Shown: positions 21,081 to 36,000 of the stretch, piece by piece
Layout: every line of letters starts with the position of its first letter
Position numbering within the stretch: position 1 is the first letter of the stretch
Assembly: GCA_004194705.1 (NCBI GenBank)
Contig: SADC01000033.1
Span: 124,001-188,000, forward strand
Length of the DNA stretch: 64,000 nt
Direction: 5' to 3'
DNA from: Ditylenchus dipsaci
Taxonomy: Eukaryota; Nematoda; Chromadorea; Rhabditida; Anguinidae
Translations under genes and position numbers: made by a program
The notes under the pieces: generated by a model
Seen by the model: the letters and a program-made list of their open reading frames with translations, nothing else
What the model was told of the DNA's origin: nothing
Databases searched by the model: none

Positions 21081-24000
21081 ACTCAAAAGTGGTGGAGGGA
21101 TGGAGGCATTAGATATGAAGGGATCGGAGACACTGTGCAAATTCGAGAGCCTGACGATGCCCGTCCCATTAAACCAATCACTGTAGGGGGCATATCTGGA
21201 GACACATTTACAGGTTTTACCTCGAAAATTTCTTACCATAAAAGACACTTACCATAAAGTGGAGAAAGAAATTTCCTAATTTTGAAAACGCTATAACTTT
21301 CCTCTTGGATCAAACTTTTTACACACTAGGAAAAAAGACAAAAATCATGAAAAAAAACTTTCCCGAAATTCCGATTCGATAGAAAAGGAATGGCGTTTTC
21401 AAAATTAGGAAATTTCTTGCGCCAACCTGTATTGGGTTTAAAACATGTTATATAGTGGATGACGCTGTCGAATATCTTGGTTTTGGCAAGTTCCAATTGA
21501 TGTTATCCTTGTTCACTGGTCTAGCTTGGATGGGTAAGTGCTTATTTAGCTAATTTGTGCAGTCTTTAAAAAGATTTATAAAAAGTTGTTTTGTCTACTG
21601 TTTTAAACTAATCAAATTAGCTTGCCCTTTCCAACAATAACATTTTCTGGTGCTGTATATTTTTCCACTCTCTTTCTTTAATTATATAGAGAAGAGGGGT
21701 TGGAAAGATGCCGCAGGCTAATGCTTGTCTTTCTGTGCCTGGGCTTAATATTGATTTTGGCTAGCTTTTAGCTGTAAAGTTTACAGAAAACAGGAAAAAT
21801 GACAAGAATAGAAAATCTTAGCTGGTGAAGAGCAAGTTTGAGAAAGACAGTCATATTAAAACGTCGATCTTGCATGAAAGATGGCGCGTTTTGAAAAAAA
21901 GAGGTGGTGGGGATCCCCGAAAAATCGAAAAGTTTCTAATTTTCAGTGCATCATTTTTTTAATACTTTTTTAGATCTTTATATGTCATTCGACGAAGAAA
22001 TCTCAGGGTTTTATATCCGTTACGAAGATGCCATCACTGAGCATGAAAATTTTCAGTAAAGTTGATTTGAAAGCTATTTAAAACTTTTTGAAATTTTTCA
22101 TTAGGAATAAAAAGCTTTCTACACAAATTTCAATTCTGGGAAAAAAGATTGAGACAGTATCAAATTGAGAAAAAATAAGATTGCGACAAAACTTCTCCTT
22201 TTGAATTTCAAATTTCCTATGCAAATTACAATACGTAGAATACGTGGTTGGGTAGGATTCAGGAGGTTCGTCCAGGCGGCTGGGGTGTAATTGTCGGAAT
22301 TTAGAGTGCGATCCGGATAGTCGTGATAGTCTCCAGGCAGTTGAGGCAGAGTTCAGACGGTTTGTGTGCAATCCAGGTACCTCCTGAGTGGGTTTGCTAC
22401 GATACGGCGGTTGCAGTGACGAATACCCCCCCCCCTCCACGGGGAGTGATCAGGTGGAGAAGATAACTTCATCTTCGTGTTTCTCGACCCCAATTTCAGC
22501 TGAGATTCTCTAGTTTTCACCATTATAAAACATCAACACCGACTTTAAACTATGTGAAACGTACCCCAAACATAGCTGCGCGAGCGCCAGCGCCGGCGCT
22601 AGCAGCGCCAGCGCCGGCGCTAGCAGCGCCAGCGCCGGCGCCCGGCGCTTTTTAAGCGCCGGGCGCTCATAGCGCCGGCGCTTTTTCCGGCGCTGGCGCG
22701 AATATTTTGACTAGGCCGGCGCTGGCGCCGGCGCTCGTCAAATTTTTTTGACTAGACCGGCGCTGGCGCCGGCGCTCGCGAAATTTTTTCTGGCTAGGCC
22801 GGCGCTGGCGCCGGCGCTGGCGTGAAATGGTGAATAGACCGGCGCTGGCACCGGTGCGCAAATTTTCACGAATTGCTAAACTGTCGCTTTTTTGTTTTGT
22901 ATTAAGTCATTGTTGTTGTAAAACAAGTTCATGCTAATCCTTTAATTTATAAACTTCTTCAAAAATATAAATTTCCTAGTGGTGTTACTTGAATATGCAA
23001 AGATACGTGTTTATTCAATAAGTCCTTCAAGAACATCGTTTTGTTTTTCATTCCCTTGGCTATTTTTCTGGCCTTCAACTTTTGAACTAGCATTTCAAGG
23101 TACTCGTCAACAATTTGTTGGGCCTCGGCATCATCATCATCAAAAAGCTCGCTTATTGCATCTGATGTTTGATCGGCTACTATCACTATCCCAAACGTAC
23201 TAAGCACTTTTATTCCTAATTCTTTGACAGATTTTACTCCACAAAGAGTTAGAAATTTTTCCAGTATACCTTAAGACTTCTAATTTTGGTGATAAATATA
23301 GGGCAATACTTTTTTTGTACCAAATTTACTTCTTTTTGTACTCAATTTCCTTTTTTCTGTACCAAACCTAATTTTCTGTCCAAGACCAACCAAATTTTGC
23401 ATAATTTTGCGAGAATTCGAATTTTTATTCTGAAAATGACTTGGATTGCTCAGAATCCCACCCCGGAATGGCTAGAAGCCCGTGAAAGTTTTTTTGCACT
23501 CATCTGGCCGAAAAACGTCAACTGGCCAACAGCTACTAAATAGCAAGACTATGTTGGTATACAATTCTGCCCTGATAAATATTTGATATGGAATAAAAAA
23601 TGTTGAAAATTATGTCAATAATTTGCAGAAAAGCCGCTTTTGAGTGCGTCGGCGCTTTTTACGGCGCCAGCAAAATCGCGCCGGCGCTGGCGCCGGCGCG
23701 ATTTTTTCTTCGTTCAAAAAACCGGCGCTGGCGCCGGCGCGATTTTTTCTTCGTTCAAAAAACCGGCGCTGGCGCCGGCGCGATTTTTTCAATTTGGCTG
23801 CTCTGGCGCCGGCGCTGGCGCTTTTTCCGGCGCTGGCGCTCAATTTTGAAAATTGCCGGCGCCGGCGCTGGCGCTGGCGCTATTTTTTGGACAGCGCGCA
23901 GCTATGACCCCAAAACATGGATTGTATCTACCCAGAGGATAGCACTGGCCACATGAGTTGTACCCAAACTACCTAAATTTATCCCGACTATCAGTATTGC

Positions 24001-27000
24001 AATTTCACTACGTCAGGGTCAGACTTAATTGTAGAAGAGCCATCTAAATTGTATCACGAAAAAAACCTAAGCAGCCGCATCGGGCTTGAGTTCAGAATCC
24101 AACCCCCCACGGTGAGTGATCAGGTGGAGGATATAACTTCATATTCGTGTTTATCGACCCCAATTTCATGAGAAAGCCTCACGTTTTTTTGATTCTGAGA
24201 AAAAAAAAATTTTTTGAACCACAGGGGGTATCATGGTTTTTTAGTCAAAATTTGAAAAATTCAAATTGGCGCCTTTTGAATTTAAAAGAGAATATGGGCT
24301 GTATTGGGAGGGGAAGGGAATAAAAGGGGTCCCTAATGACTCAGGGCCACTAACAAGAAGATGTTGAACATATTTTTAATACTCGGGTCTACCGCATAAA
24401 TAAACTCTGGTATGCATGGTTTTTCATAAAGAGAGAGAGTCTCTTAGAGTCATTTGTGTCTAAGGTATGTGGGTGTGCGCATCTCAACTCCAAGCCCCAA
24501 GTCCCCGAAGGGGGCGCAGGTGGCGTGACTGTTAGAGATGAGCGCACTCACTTACCTTAGACATGATTCCGAGAAGTACTCTTGATCGAAAATGCATATA
24601 GAGTCTCTTTTTGCCACGGCCCACTTGAAAAACATGGTGAGGCAATCGAAGAATACAAACATTTTGAATTTTTAACGTTCTGCCATAAAAGTGGCCCCTT
24701 TTATTCCCTCCCCCTGCCAATACATCTCTTTTAAATTCAAAAGGCGCCAATTTGAATTTTTCAAATTTTGACTAATAACCATGATACCCCCCTGTGGTTC
24801 GAATTTTTTTTTCTCAGAATCAAAAAAACAGCCGGCTTTCACATGAAATTTATTTTAAAGCTGGAATATCATCATAAAACAGCATACAACAGAATGATGT
24901 CAGAATTGAAAAAACCTTGCTATGCATTTTAAGTTTTTCTTTGGTACAAAGCTTTTTTCTGCCCCGTTTTGCTTTTGTTTAACATTATTTCATAATTTAA
25001 TTAATAGGTGAGAAAGTTCATCATACATAAATGATCAATGATCCTCTCTCCTCTCTTTCCAGAGCTCTATACTTTTCTTTCTTGAAGTGCTTTATTGAGT
25101 AAAACATCTCAGAAAAAAGCCAAACTGGGTCGCAGTATAGAATCCCCCCCCCCCCGCAGAGTGCTCGGATAGAAGAGTTTTCGTGTTTCTCGACCCCGAA
25201 TTCATGTGAAAGCCGGCTGTTTTTTCGATTCTGAGAAAAAATTTCGAACCACAGGGGGGGGGTGTATCATGGTTTTTTAGTCAAAATTTGAAAAATTCAA
25301 ATTGGCGCCTTTTGAATTTAAAAAGGAATATGGGCTCTATTGGGAGGGAAGGGAATAAGAGGGGCCACTTTTATGGCAGAACGTTAAAAATTCAAAATGT
25401 TTGTATTCTTCGATTGCCTCACCATGTTTTTCAAGTGGGCCGTGGCAAAAAGAGACTCTCTCCCTTTATGAAAAAGCATGCATACCAGAGTTTATTTATG
25501 CGGTAGACCCGAGTATTAAAATATGTTCAACATCTTCTTGTTAGTGGGCCCTGAGTCATTAGGATTCTGAACTGAAGCCCGATGAGCCTGCTTTTTCGTG
25601 ATACAATTTAGATGGCTCTTCTACAATTAAGTCTGACCCTGACGTAGTGAATTGCAATACTGATAGTCGGATAAATTTAGGTAGTTTGGGTACAACTCAT
25701 GTGGCCAGTGCTATCCTCTGGGTAGATACAATCCATGTTTTGGGGTGCGCTTCACATAGTTAAGGTCCCTAGGGAGATCCAAAATGGCATAATAAGCAAA
25801 AAACAACAAACAGCGTTATGAACACCTCCATATTACTATATAGAGATGAAGAGATTACTATATAGATTACTATATAGAGATGAGTATTTTGTGTGAAAAT
25901 AAGTAAATTAATTTTTATATATATTTTAGGAAATATAAAAATCTCCATATAGTATTTGTGTCAGGTGGATTTGTGGGTCACACTTTTTAAAAATTATCAA
26001 ATACAACTTTTTTCGACTTTGAATATCATTTTGAGTTTTATAATGGTGAAAACTAGAGAATCTCAGCTACAAATAAGCTATTAACCAGTAAGGTTAGAAA
26101 AGTGTAAGGGGTCGAACTGGCCCGGACAAGCTCTCAACTCAGTGGTTTTTTTAGGTGGACCTTTTCCTACTTTTTACTTCAGACCTAATTTTGAGCCACC
26201 TTTATAGAGAAAGTCGGTGTTGATGTTTCATAATGGTGAAAACAAAAGAATCTCAGCTACAAAATAAGCTATTAACCAGTAGATTTTGAAAAGTGTAAGG
26301 GGTCGAACTGGCCTGGACAAGCTCAAAACTCAGTGGTTTCTCAGATGGATTTTTGAATAAAATTTTGACTTCAAACCCCGTCTAGAAACAATTTTCGTAG
26401 GAAATTCGGTGTCGATGTTTTATAATGGTGAACACTAAAGAACCTCAGCTACAAAATGAGCTATCAAACGGGGGATTTTTAAAGTGGGAAGGTTAAGGGG
26501 CCTGGGCAAACTCTCATGTTCTCAAAGAATCTTGAGTAGGGTAGGCTAGGATAGGCGAGGGTAGGCGAAGATAGGCGAGGATAGGCAAGGGTAGGCGAGG
26601 GCAGGCGAAGGTAGGCGAGGTAGAGTAGGTGGGTTAACAAGTAGGGTGGATGATCTACCGTATTTCCTGTAATAAGGCGGCACCCTCTAATAAGGCGGCA
26701 CCCCCAACTTCGAGGGTCTATATCTCGAAGCAGAGTAAATATTTTGGTTATCTGTTTGATACGTTTTCTTAACTCCCACGAGCTCTACCGATTCTAATTT
26801 TTAGATTTTGATTGAGCACCCGAAAATCTCGAGATTGAATTCAAATTTTTCGGATTTTCAGGGGTTTGAAAAATAAGGCGGCATGCCGCCTTATTACAGG
26901 AAATACGGTAACTTAACCATTAACGCACTCGAAAGATAAATCTACCCGAACTACTAATGTAAATGAACCACTGACGTTCGCGAACCACAAGAATAGTGCC

Positions 27001-30000
27001 CGAACCACCAATGTTCCCGCACAGCATAGGCGCCGATAGGCACCTGCAGACCCTAGTAATATAATATTAAAAAATGTCAACGTTTTTTGAGTTAAAAAAA
27101 TTTGAAAAAAAATTGTCGAGGGTCATTAAAGGGGCATGCCACGCTAATAAGAGGTGGTGCCCGGGAATAACAAAACAAGGCCTAGAATTTAATTTTAGGT
27201 ATGGTTTGGTTAGAAGCCAATTTGAAAAATCCGTACACAAGTTCAGGGATTAGGAAAAAATTTTTAATTCCGGGCACCACCTCTTATTAGCGTGGGCATG
27301 CCCCTTTAAGGATAAAAATAGATAAAAACATAGAAAATAATTGAATTTTTGTTAGCATATGTATTTCCTCTAATAGGCCCACGTGCTTTAGTAAGACCAC
27401 ACCCCCTACTTTGAAGACCCATATTTCAGCTAAGAGGTAAAAATTTTGCAAAGCTGTTTATTGCATTATCTTAACTCTCACGAGCTTTACCGATTGCCCT
27501 TTTTTGATTTTGGATTTTCAACCAAAAATCTCGGGATTGACCTCAAATTTTTCCGATTTTCGGAGGGTTGAAAAATAAACCTACATGTGGCCTATTAGAG
27601 GTAATACGGTACTTCTTTCCGTCTCTCCTTTACCGTTCCTACATGTCTAAAAATTATTCGCAACATTTTATAACAAATGCAACATGTAATTTTAGCTGAT
27701 GCCATGGAGATGATGATATTGAGTATATTGTCTCCAGCTCTGCTTTGTGAATGGCATATCAGCACTGTGGAGCAGGCTATGATCACTACATGTGTGTTCA
27801 GTGGAATGTAATTAAAACTAAACAATCTCCTGCTTACTTATAATGAGAAACAATTACAGGATGATGTCCTCTACAGTCTGGGGAAAAGTGTGTGACCGAT
27901 TTGGTCGTCGAACGGTAAACACTCTTACCGTTTCAAAAATATATTTTTAAAAGTTTTTTTATATCAGGGCCTGATGTGTGCAGCTCTTTTGACATTTGCC
28001 ATGGGAGCATTGAGCAGTTTGGCACCCAATTTTCACACTCTTCTTTTACTTCGAGGGCTTACAGGCATAGGTATTGGGGAGTACCACAATCGTAAGTTTC
28101 TTGCCTGAATATAGTCGACTTATTTTTAACCAAATGTTAATTTGTAGAGTGACATTGTATGCAGAGTTTCTAGTAAGCAATTTATTTGAACAAAATAACA
28201 AAAAATATGTTTCTCTTATTTACAGCCGATGGCTCAGAGAGCAAAGTGTGTCGTGCTGATAGAATCCTTTTGGGCGGTTGGAGCTGCTTTTGAGTCATTG
28301 TTAGCATTATTTATCATGGAGACTTGGGTATAATTCTTGTCTTTTTTCTGTCTGATTATAAGCTACTCTGAGTAATTTTCTAGGGTTGGCGGTGGCTTCT
28401 TTTGTTCAGTTCACTGCCGCTTTTACTTTTTGCCATATCCTGCTGTGTGAGTGTTCCATTTTTGACTTAATGTTTTTTTTAACAAAATAATGTGTTAAGT
28501 GGCTGCCAGAAAGTGCTCGCTTTCTGATGGCCAGTGGAAGAACCAAAGAAGCATATCAAACACTTCAACGAGTTGCTCGACAGAACGGGAAAACCATGCC
28601 TAAGGGAAAACTTGTTGAAAACTCAACTTGCAATGTACAATTTTGTTGCGAAAAAATTAGATGTTTCAGTGAATAGTAGGAATTTAGCCAGAGCACAGAG
28701 GCAACATTTCAACTTATTTGTACCTGACATACTCAAAACTACCCTTCTGCTATGGTTTATTTGGTAATTACTGGTATATTATAACACTAGCTCGGGGGGC
28801 GCGCCTATCGGCGGACCACCCTGGCCTTAGTCAAGGTTCAAGTATAACGTTAAAATTTAATACATTTAAAAAAATAAAAGAGAAAAATCAATTAATCAAA
28901 ATATACCAACGCAAAACATCGGAAACTCTCTAATTACCAACAAACATATTTTCTTTCCTGGCAGACCACCTTTCTCTCCGTTGGCACTTGCCTACCAATA
29001 CTCCTAGAACACCAAGCCACTCTCCTGGTCACTCTCCTGCTCAACCCACCCATTCTCTTGCCTTGAGTGCCTATCCTCCTGCCCTACCCACCCACTCTCC
29101 CAGCTCAAGCACCTACTTTCCTGCCCTATCTTCACACTCTCCTGGCTCAGGCACCCAGTCTCCTCCCATACCCACTCACTCTCCTGACTCGTTTTCAACT
29201 GTCCCGGTAACTCCACTTACTCTGCGCGTGTTTTTACCCACTACCCTGGTAACCCGGCTCTAGTCAACTTTAGGTCCCCCCCCAAATTTGCCTTGGTCCC
29301 CCTTTTTGTTTTTTCTTGAAAAATGCCTTGGTCCCCCTTGTCCAATAGAGTTATAATAATGTTGTGATCATGGTGATCATGGTGATTATGGTTAACATGA
29401 TCACCTTGAACATTATCACCTTCAAAACGACAGGGGGGACCAAGGCATTTTCAAGAAAAAACAACAGGGGGACCAAGGCAAATTTGGGGGGACCTAAAGT
29501 TGACTAGGGCCGGTTGACTAGGGCCACCTACACCCGCCCATTGTAGAAAACCTAATAGCTTTTTTATAAACCAGGAACAGTTGTCCTTTTTATACAGGCC
29601 GGAAACTATCGGCGCCGGGAGCTATTGTTTATATCCACTTGTATTTGGTGGGTATAAGTTGTGATGGCCGCCAGTCGGGGGCCGCCAGTTGGGGGCCGCC
29701 AGTTGGGATTTTACCATCGAAAGCTCTAACTCTACGTACACAATGATCCGTTTTTCGTCCGCATCCGCACTTTAAAGGACCATCGCCGTTGATGACAATG
29801 GCAATTTAGAGTTTCTGAATTGGCGGGGGACAGATCTTTTTTTGCGAAAATATAATTCGAATTATTTTTGATTACTACTCATTTGCGCAAACTCATTTGC
29901 GCAAATTATTTAAAGTTACAGGTTCGAATCCAGGTGGTAGCAGAAATTATTTTTTCTTGAATAACAACCATAAACTAGTTTTTATAAGACCAGTAAACCT

Positions 30001-33000
30001 CAGGTTGGATAGGAGATCCACCTGGTACTTCTTTTGAACAGGCACTCACCTCTAGAATCCGATATTTTGGATTAAGCTGAAAGTATTAAAAAATCAATGT
30101 ACCCTATCCAAAATCGTGTCCTGAACACGGTTTGTTAAGACCAAAATGCTGTTTTAACCAACTGGAATATCAATACCGTGGGTAGTTACCTACTCCAAGG
30201 TGGTCGACCTTAAACTTTTGTGGATTATTGTGAGTAGACAAACAAATTTTACATGCCTAAATCAATTCAGAAAAAAGGTTTTGGAACATGAAAAACGTAA
30301 ATTTTTTTTTAATCCAAGTGGACGACCACGTGGTTTTGTTGTACCCAGGTGGTCGTACCCAGGTTGAAGAACTCAGGTAAAACTCCTGGGTACAGTCAAA
30401 CCTCGATTTAACGACCCCCACCTCAAGTTCGTTCCCACCTAGGGTCCGACACTTTTTTTAACCCCATTTTCGAAATATTTTAGCAATTCTGTTTTGACAA
30501 TCTGGTCGCAAATTTCGTAAGGATTCCAATTTTGCCGATCGTTTTTCAGAAACCTAATGTTTTTGCTTCTAAAAAAGGTAAACCTCGATTTAACGACCCT
30601 CTAATTTTTAAAATGGGGGTCGTTAAATCGAGGTTTGACTGTATTAATATTTTCGTCTTGTAAAGAACTCAAGTTTTAAGGCCCGAAAAAAGTAAAAAAA
30701 GTTTTTGCTCCAGGTTTTCGCTCCAAGTCGACGACCACTTGGTGTGGTCGGTTAAGACTAAAAAATTAAAATTCCAGCAAAATTTTTACTGAAAGTGAGA
30801 GTGAGAGTCCAAAAAAGTCATTGGATACACCGAAAGTGAATATAAGACTGAGAGGCAAATTTTTCCTATTGGGTACAACACTGAGAGTGAAAGGCACAGT
30901 GGGAGTGAAAGGAGAAACCACTAATTGGATACGTGGCCTTACAGGACTACTCCAGGACTGGGGTTCTATTTCAAATCGTGTCCTGAACACGATTCTGTAT
31001 AGGGTATGATACCTTCAAAGTTATTTCAGTGAAGAAAAAATAATTTCTGCTACCACCGGGATTCGAACCTGTAACTTCAAAAAATTTGCGCAAATGAGTT
31101 TGCGCAAATGAGTTTTGCGAAAATGAGTAGTAACGTTATTTTTGTTTGAGATTAAAATTTGTTCAAAATTGAGAACCTTCTACTAGTCGAGCCCAACGTT
31201 GCTTGAAAATGGGGTAAAACGGAATTTTGCAGCTAATTCTCGTAATTTTGCAGCTAATTCTCGTAATTTTGCAGCTAATTTTTTTGCAGCTAATTCTCGT
31301 AATTTTGCAGTAAATTCTTGTAATCTTGCGGGAATTCGAATTTCCTAGTCAAAAGATGACTTGGATCGCTCAGAATCCCAGCCCGGAGTGGTCAGAAGCC
31401 CCTGAAAGTTGGTTTTTTGGGGTTTACCAGAGGGGGTAAACTTTTTGCGAAAATTCGATTGGGCGGATCAGAATTCCGGTCCGATCGGCTTAATCGCTCA
31501 GAATTCCGCCCTGAACCACTCCAAACCGTCATAAACCTGAAATTCTGAGTGATTAAGCCGATCGGACCGAAATTCTGATCCGCCCAATCGAATTTTCGCA
31601 AAAAGTTTACCCCCCCCCTTTAGTAAACCCCCAAAAAACCAACTTTCAGGGGCTTCTGACCACTCCGGGCTGGGATTCTGAGCGATCCAAGTCATCTTTT
31701 GACTAGGAAATTCGAATTCCCGCAAAATTCACTCATATTTGCTGCAAGATTACAAGAATTTGCTGCAAAATTACGAGAATTAGCTGCAAAATTACGAGAA
31801 TGAGCTGCAAAATTCCGTTTTACCCTTGAAAATGCCAGATCGGACGACTTAGCCAACTCCCATTGAGCCACAACTAATTATTAGTGACTTTTCATTCGCC
31901 TCATCTAATTTATAGAATTCAAATTTTAGATGCAAATAAAAAATAATTCACAAAAATATTTTCCGCATTTTCGGCTGTCCCCCGCCGATTCGAAAACTCT
32001 AAATTGCCGTTGTCATCAACGGCGATGTTCTTTTAAAGCACAGTATAGAAAAAGCAGTGAAATTTATTTCGTATATGCCTTTATGTAGTTCGCAATGTTG
32101 TCCGCTCTGCGGTCCGCATTGCGGACTACTTAAATGCATATACGGAAACAAATTTCATTGCCTTTTCTATACTGTGCTTTTAAATGCGGATGCAGACGAA
32201 AAACGGATCATTGTGTAGGGGGCATAAACAAAAAAACCCTATCAGTTGTTGTTTTTGTAAGATGCTCTTCACTGATTTGGAGGATCCCAGATTGTCTCCC
32301 CCCCCCCCACCAAACGTATTTAACTATTTTCAAAAAATCATATCTCTGTCGTTCAGTTAAAATGAAATACGGATTTAGCGGAACTCATGTTTGGTGAACT
32401 ACCTTTTTTGTGTAAGCTGAATAGTAAAATAGGTATTGTGGGAGTGCCCAGAATTTAGCCCGTTTCAAGACATTAATCGTGTACACTACTAAGATGAATT
32501 ATTTCAAAAGAATTCTTTTTAAAGAAAATTAATTAGATTAAAGGCTATTTAGAACTTTTTACACACTAACCATATGCTTCCATTTGTAGGGCAGTGAATG
32601 CGTTTTGCTATTACGGAGTTGTGCTGTTTACAACTGTCCTCTTCCAAACCGAAGACACTTGTCATGGAGGCAGCCAGCCACGTAATGGAACATTAGGGGT
32701 CAGTCACTAAAAAAGGTTTGGTAATCCCGTTTAATTTTATTTTAATAGGATTGTAAACCACTGCTTCAAAATGACTACATAGACTTGCTTTCAACAACAA
32801 TGTCAGAATTCCCTGGTATATCTAGATAATCAAGTCTGTGACAATAAAAGCTTGTTTTTCAGGATTAATTATAACAGCTTCAATAATCGAGTGGCTGGGC
32901 AGAAAGAAAACGATGGCGTTAGAGTTCGGTGTTTACTCCTGTTTCATGTTCCTTCTGATGTTCTGTCTTGAGAGGTTTGTTGTTGTCAGCTTTTCATGTT

Positions 33001-36000
33001 AAAAAACAGCTAATGGCCGTTTTCATGGATTCTGATTAGGTCGTACATTAAACAATAAGTAATGCAATTTGCTCAACAAATGTGAAAATTGAAAAAACCT
33101 TGCTTTTTTTTAAACCACCTTCCTTACTTACAACCGCCCCATCCCCTTACCTCGATTATATATCAACAGATATAATCACAGTGATTGACCGTCCGGCTGC
33201 CTCGTCCGAACAGAGTAGGAAGGCGGCGGAACGGCGAAAGGCCGGCAAATCTTCGAAAAATGACATCTCGTCCGGGCGGGTCCGTTCTGTAAAAATCTCG
33301 CGCTTTTTACATAGATCCAACAAGCTTTATATACTCTTGCTAAATTATATTGATAAAAACTAGGGTTTGAGTTCAGAATACCCCCCTCTACGCAGAGTGC
33401 TCGGATAGATTAGATAACCTCATATCCGTGTTTTCCTACCCCGATTTCATGAGAAAGCCGGCTGTTTTTTCGATTCTGAGAAAAAATTTCAAAATCACAT
33501 GGGGGTGGTGTTTTATGGGCGTTTAGTCGAAATTTGAACAATTTAAATTGGCTTTTTTGAATTTCAGTGGGAATAAAGATTGTATAGGGAGGACGAGAGA
33601 ATAAAATGGGGGGGGGGGGGTACTAATCACACAGGGCGCAATTACAACAAGATGAACATATTTTTGAAAGCTGTGGCCTACCGCATAAAAAAATTCTACA
33701 TCTTTTCATGCATCCAGAGTCACTTTCAAGTGATTTGCGACACGAACTTCAAATTTTGTGTCTAAGGTATGTGGGTAGCTCTAACTCTCAAGCCCCTGCG
33801 GGCGCAGGAGGCTTGAGAGTTAGACACTTACCTCAGACATGATTCCGATGGGTACTCATGATCAAAAATGCTAAAAGAGTCCCTTTTTGCCACGGCATAG
33901 TTGAAAAACATGGTAAGACAGTCGAAGAATACAAACGTTTACTCTTGTAACGTTCTGCCATAAAATCGGCTTCTTTTATTCTCTTCCCCTCCCAATACAG
34001 CCCTTATTCTCTTATAAATTCAAAAGGCGCCAATTTGAATTTTTCACATGTTGACTAAAAACCATGATAGCCCCCTGTGGTTCGATTTTTTTTTCCAGAA
34101 TCAAAAAACACGCAGCTTTCTCATGAAATCGGGGTCGAGAAACACGAATATAAGGTTATCTTCTCCATCTGAGCACTCTGCGTGGGGATTCGCAACTGCA
34201 ACCAAATCTATTGGGTTGGTATTGGGTCATTAATTATTGCGCGTTTTTTCGTGTAGTTTTTTCAAAAAAAAATTCCATGCGCATCTGAGCAAGTAATATA
34301 TAATGTTACAAAGCCTTTTGAAATGAGCTTTAAAATGAGTTATCAACATTACTTTTATTTCACCAAAAATTAATTAAAAGCCTTGACATAAATAGACACA
34401 TGAAATAGGACAAAAAGTGATAAAAAAAATCAATAAACGCTTTTAAAGATTTACGTCATAAGAATACAACACTGGCATGATTTAAAATACATAATCTGAA
34501 GGATGAAAGTACCGGTGGCATTAAAAGAAGAAAAAGATAAGGCGGAAAAATGAAAATTTTGTTGTAGATTGAATTGTAGCGCGGACTCTCCTGAGTACGC
34601 ATCCGCTTTTATTGACCCCGATTGATAGCTTTATCGCCGAGATATGGAGGTTTGAAGTTTGGTACACCGGTACTTAGGCCTTTTATACCAATTTTCTACT
34701 TTTGCCTATATCTCGCTCGTTTTGCACTCCCAGCCAGGCACCTCACGATCATTTTTTATCAGAATTGTCTGCTCTTTCTAATGAGAGTAAAGTTAGCTGT
34801 GTGTGTGTCTAGAAAATAATCGCGCTAGAGCCATTTTCGTGCGCGAAATCCAATTTTTCAGACGGAGTTTTTTGGGTTGGTATGCCTCATTGTCCGCACA
34901 TCATTTATAAATACTCGGACAGTTAGCTTATTTTGTAAGACAGAGAAATTGCTAGAACATGGCCAAAAATTTTTTGGAAAAAAACCCCGGCTAGCAGCAG
35001 AGAAAACAGCCATTTTATTTTAGGAATTGTGTAGAAATCTGCATGCTGCTTAGACATCCAGAAATTACAAAATAAGAGTTAAGGTGGAGGATGGAATTTT
35101 GAAGTTTTTTTTGTGTGTGGATTTTAGAGAATATAGAAGGGTTTTTGTAGAATTTAGCTGGTTAGTTTACTTTATTATAGAAATGTCAGCCTTTTATTAC
35201 AAAATAATTATTTACTAGCTCTGGCCAGAGCAAAAGCATTTACTAGCTACATTTACAGAGAGAAAAGGCAAGACTGATTTCAGCTTTAGCTGGAATCAAA
35301 GAGAAGAGAAGGGGGGAGGGTACAAACTACAAAAAGAGGGCTTGGGCAGACTATCAATCGAAACAAGACTTGAAAGAACATTTTTTGTGTATTGGGGAAA
35401 AAAGTTGAGAAAATAGCTAAAAATCGACAAACAAAATACTAGCAAAATTCCACTATATTAAAAAAGTTATTTTTTGCTTTTTTTTGTACTTTTGGGCATT
35501 CTTCTTTGCGTCGAGAAGACGCAACAATTGAAAAAAACCAAAAAAGCGTTTTTAATGTAAAACTTCTACTCCACTCAGCAATTTGTAAACTCGGACGCTG
35601 GAATCGTGTTCAGCATAGTCGATTTGCTTATAAAACCTCCATCTAAGTCTGTAACTATAAAATTTCAAATTCTGCTCGAGACGATAAATATTGAAATGGA
35701 ATTTTTCGCATTTGTTTAAAATATTTATTGTCTCGAGCGGAATTTTCAATTTTATAGTGAGTTATAGACTTCGATGAAAGTTTTATAAGCCAACCGACCA
35801 TGCTGAACACGATTCCAGCGTCAGAACTCACTTTGTCCTATTTTATGTGTCTATGTTTGTCAAGACTTTAAACTAATTTTCAATGCAATTAAAGTAATGT
35901 TGATACAGAGAAAGCTCTATATAGGATTTAGGACATTATTCTGTTGGACATTTTTCCGTGGACATTTTTCCGTGGTCATTTTTCCGTCGGACCATTTTTC

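Larger units (their letters stand above)
22571..23906. mobile_element. GC-rich iteron element, motif GGCGCCGGCGCTGGC, with inner ORF
   Basis: Inverted ends CATAGCTGCGCG are flanked by ACCCCAAA at 22563-22570 and 23907-23914 (8 exact bases; the ninth differs). Arms 22576-22855 and 23645-23885 are arrays of GCGCCAGCGCCGGCGCT, strikingly GC-rich in otherwise AT-rich DNA. Alanine/arginine-rich ORFs across them are artefacts of the repeats. Between the arms is the possible exon at 22980-23268. Confidence 0.75.
29733..32222. mobile_element. 2.5 kb composite foldback in SVOP intron
   Basis: Outer arms start with a CACAATGATCCGTTTTTCGT block near 29740, with its inverse at about 32195-32212, and continue as GCCGTTGATGACAA (29788) and its inverse (about 32009). 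Nested inside are the elements at 29871-31135, 30393-30641 and 31212-31825, and a palindrome at 32042-32172. Confidence 0.7.

Noticed and set aside
22576..23885. Alanine/arginine-rich ORFs on both strands
   Set aside because: They are translations of the GGCGCC arrays; similar frames open on both strands and shift with each unit.
28988..29263. Proline/serine-rich protein of about 90 residues
   Set aside because: It is the CACTCTCCTG minisatellite in an intron; no splice or family support.
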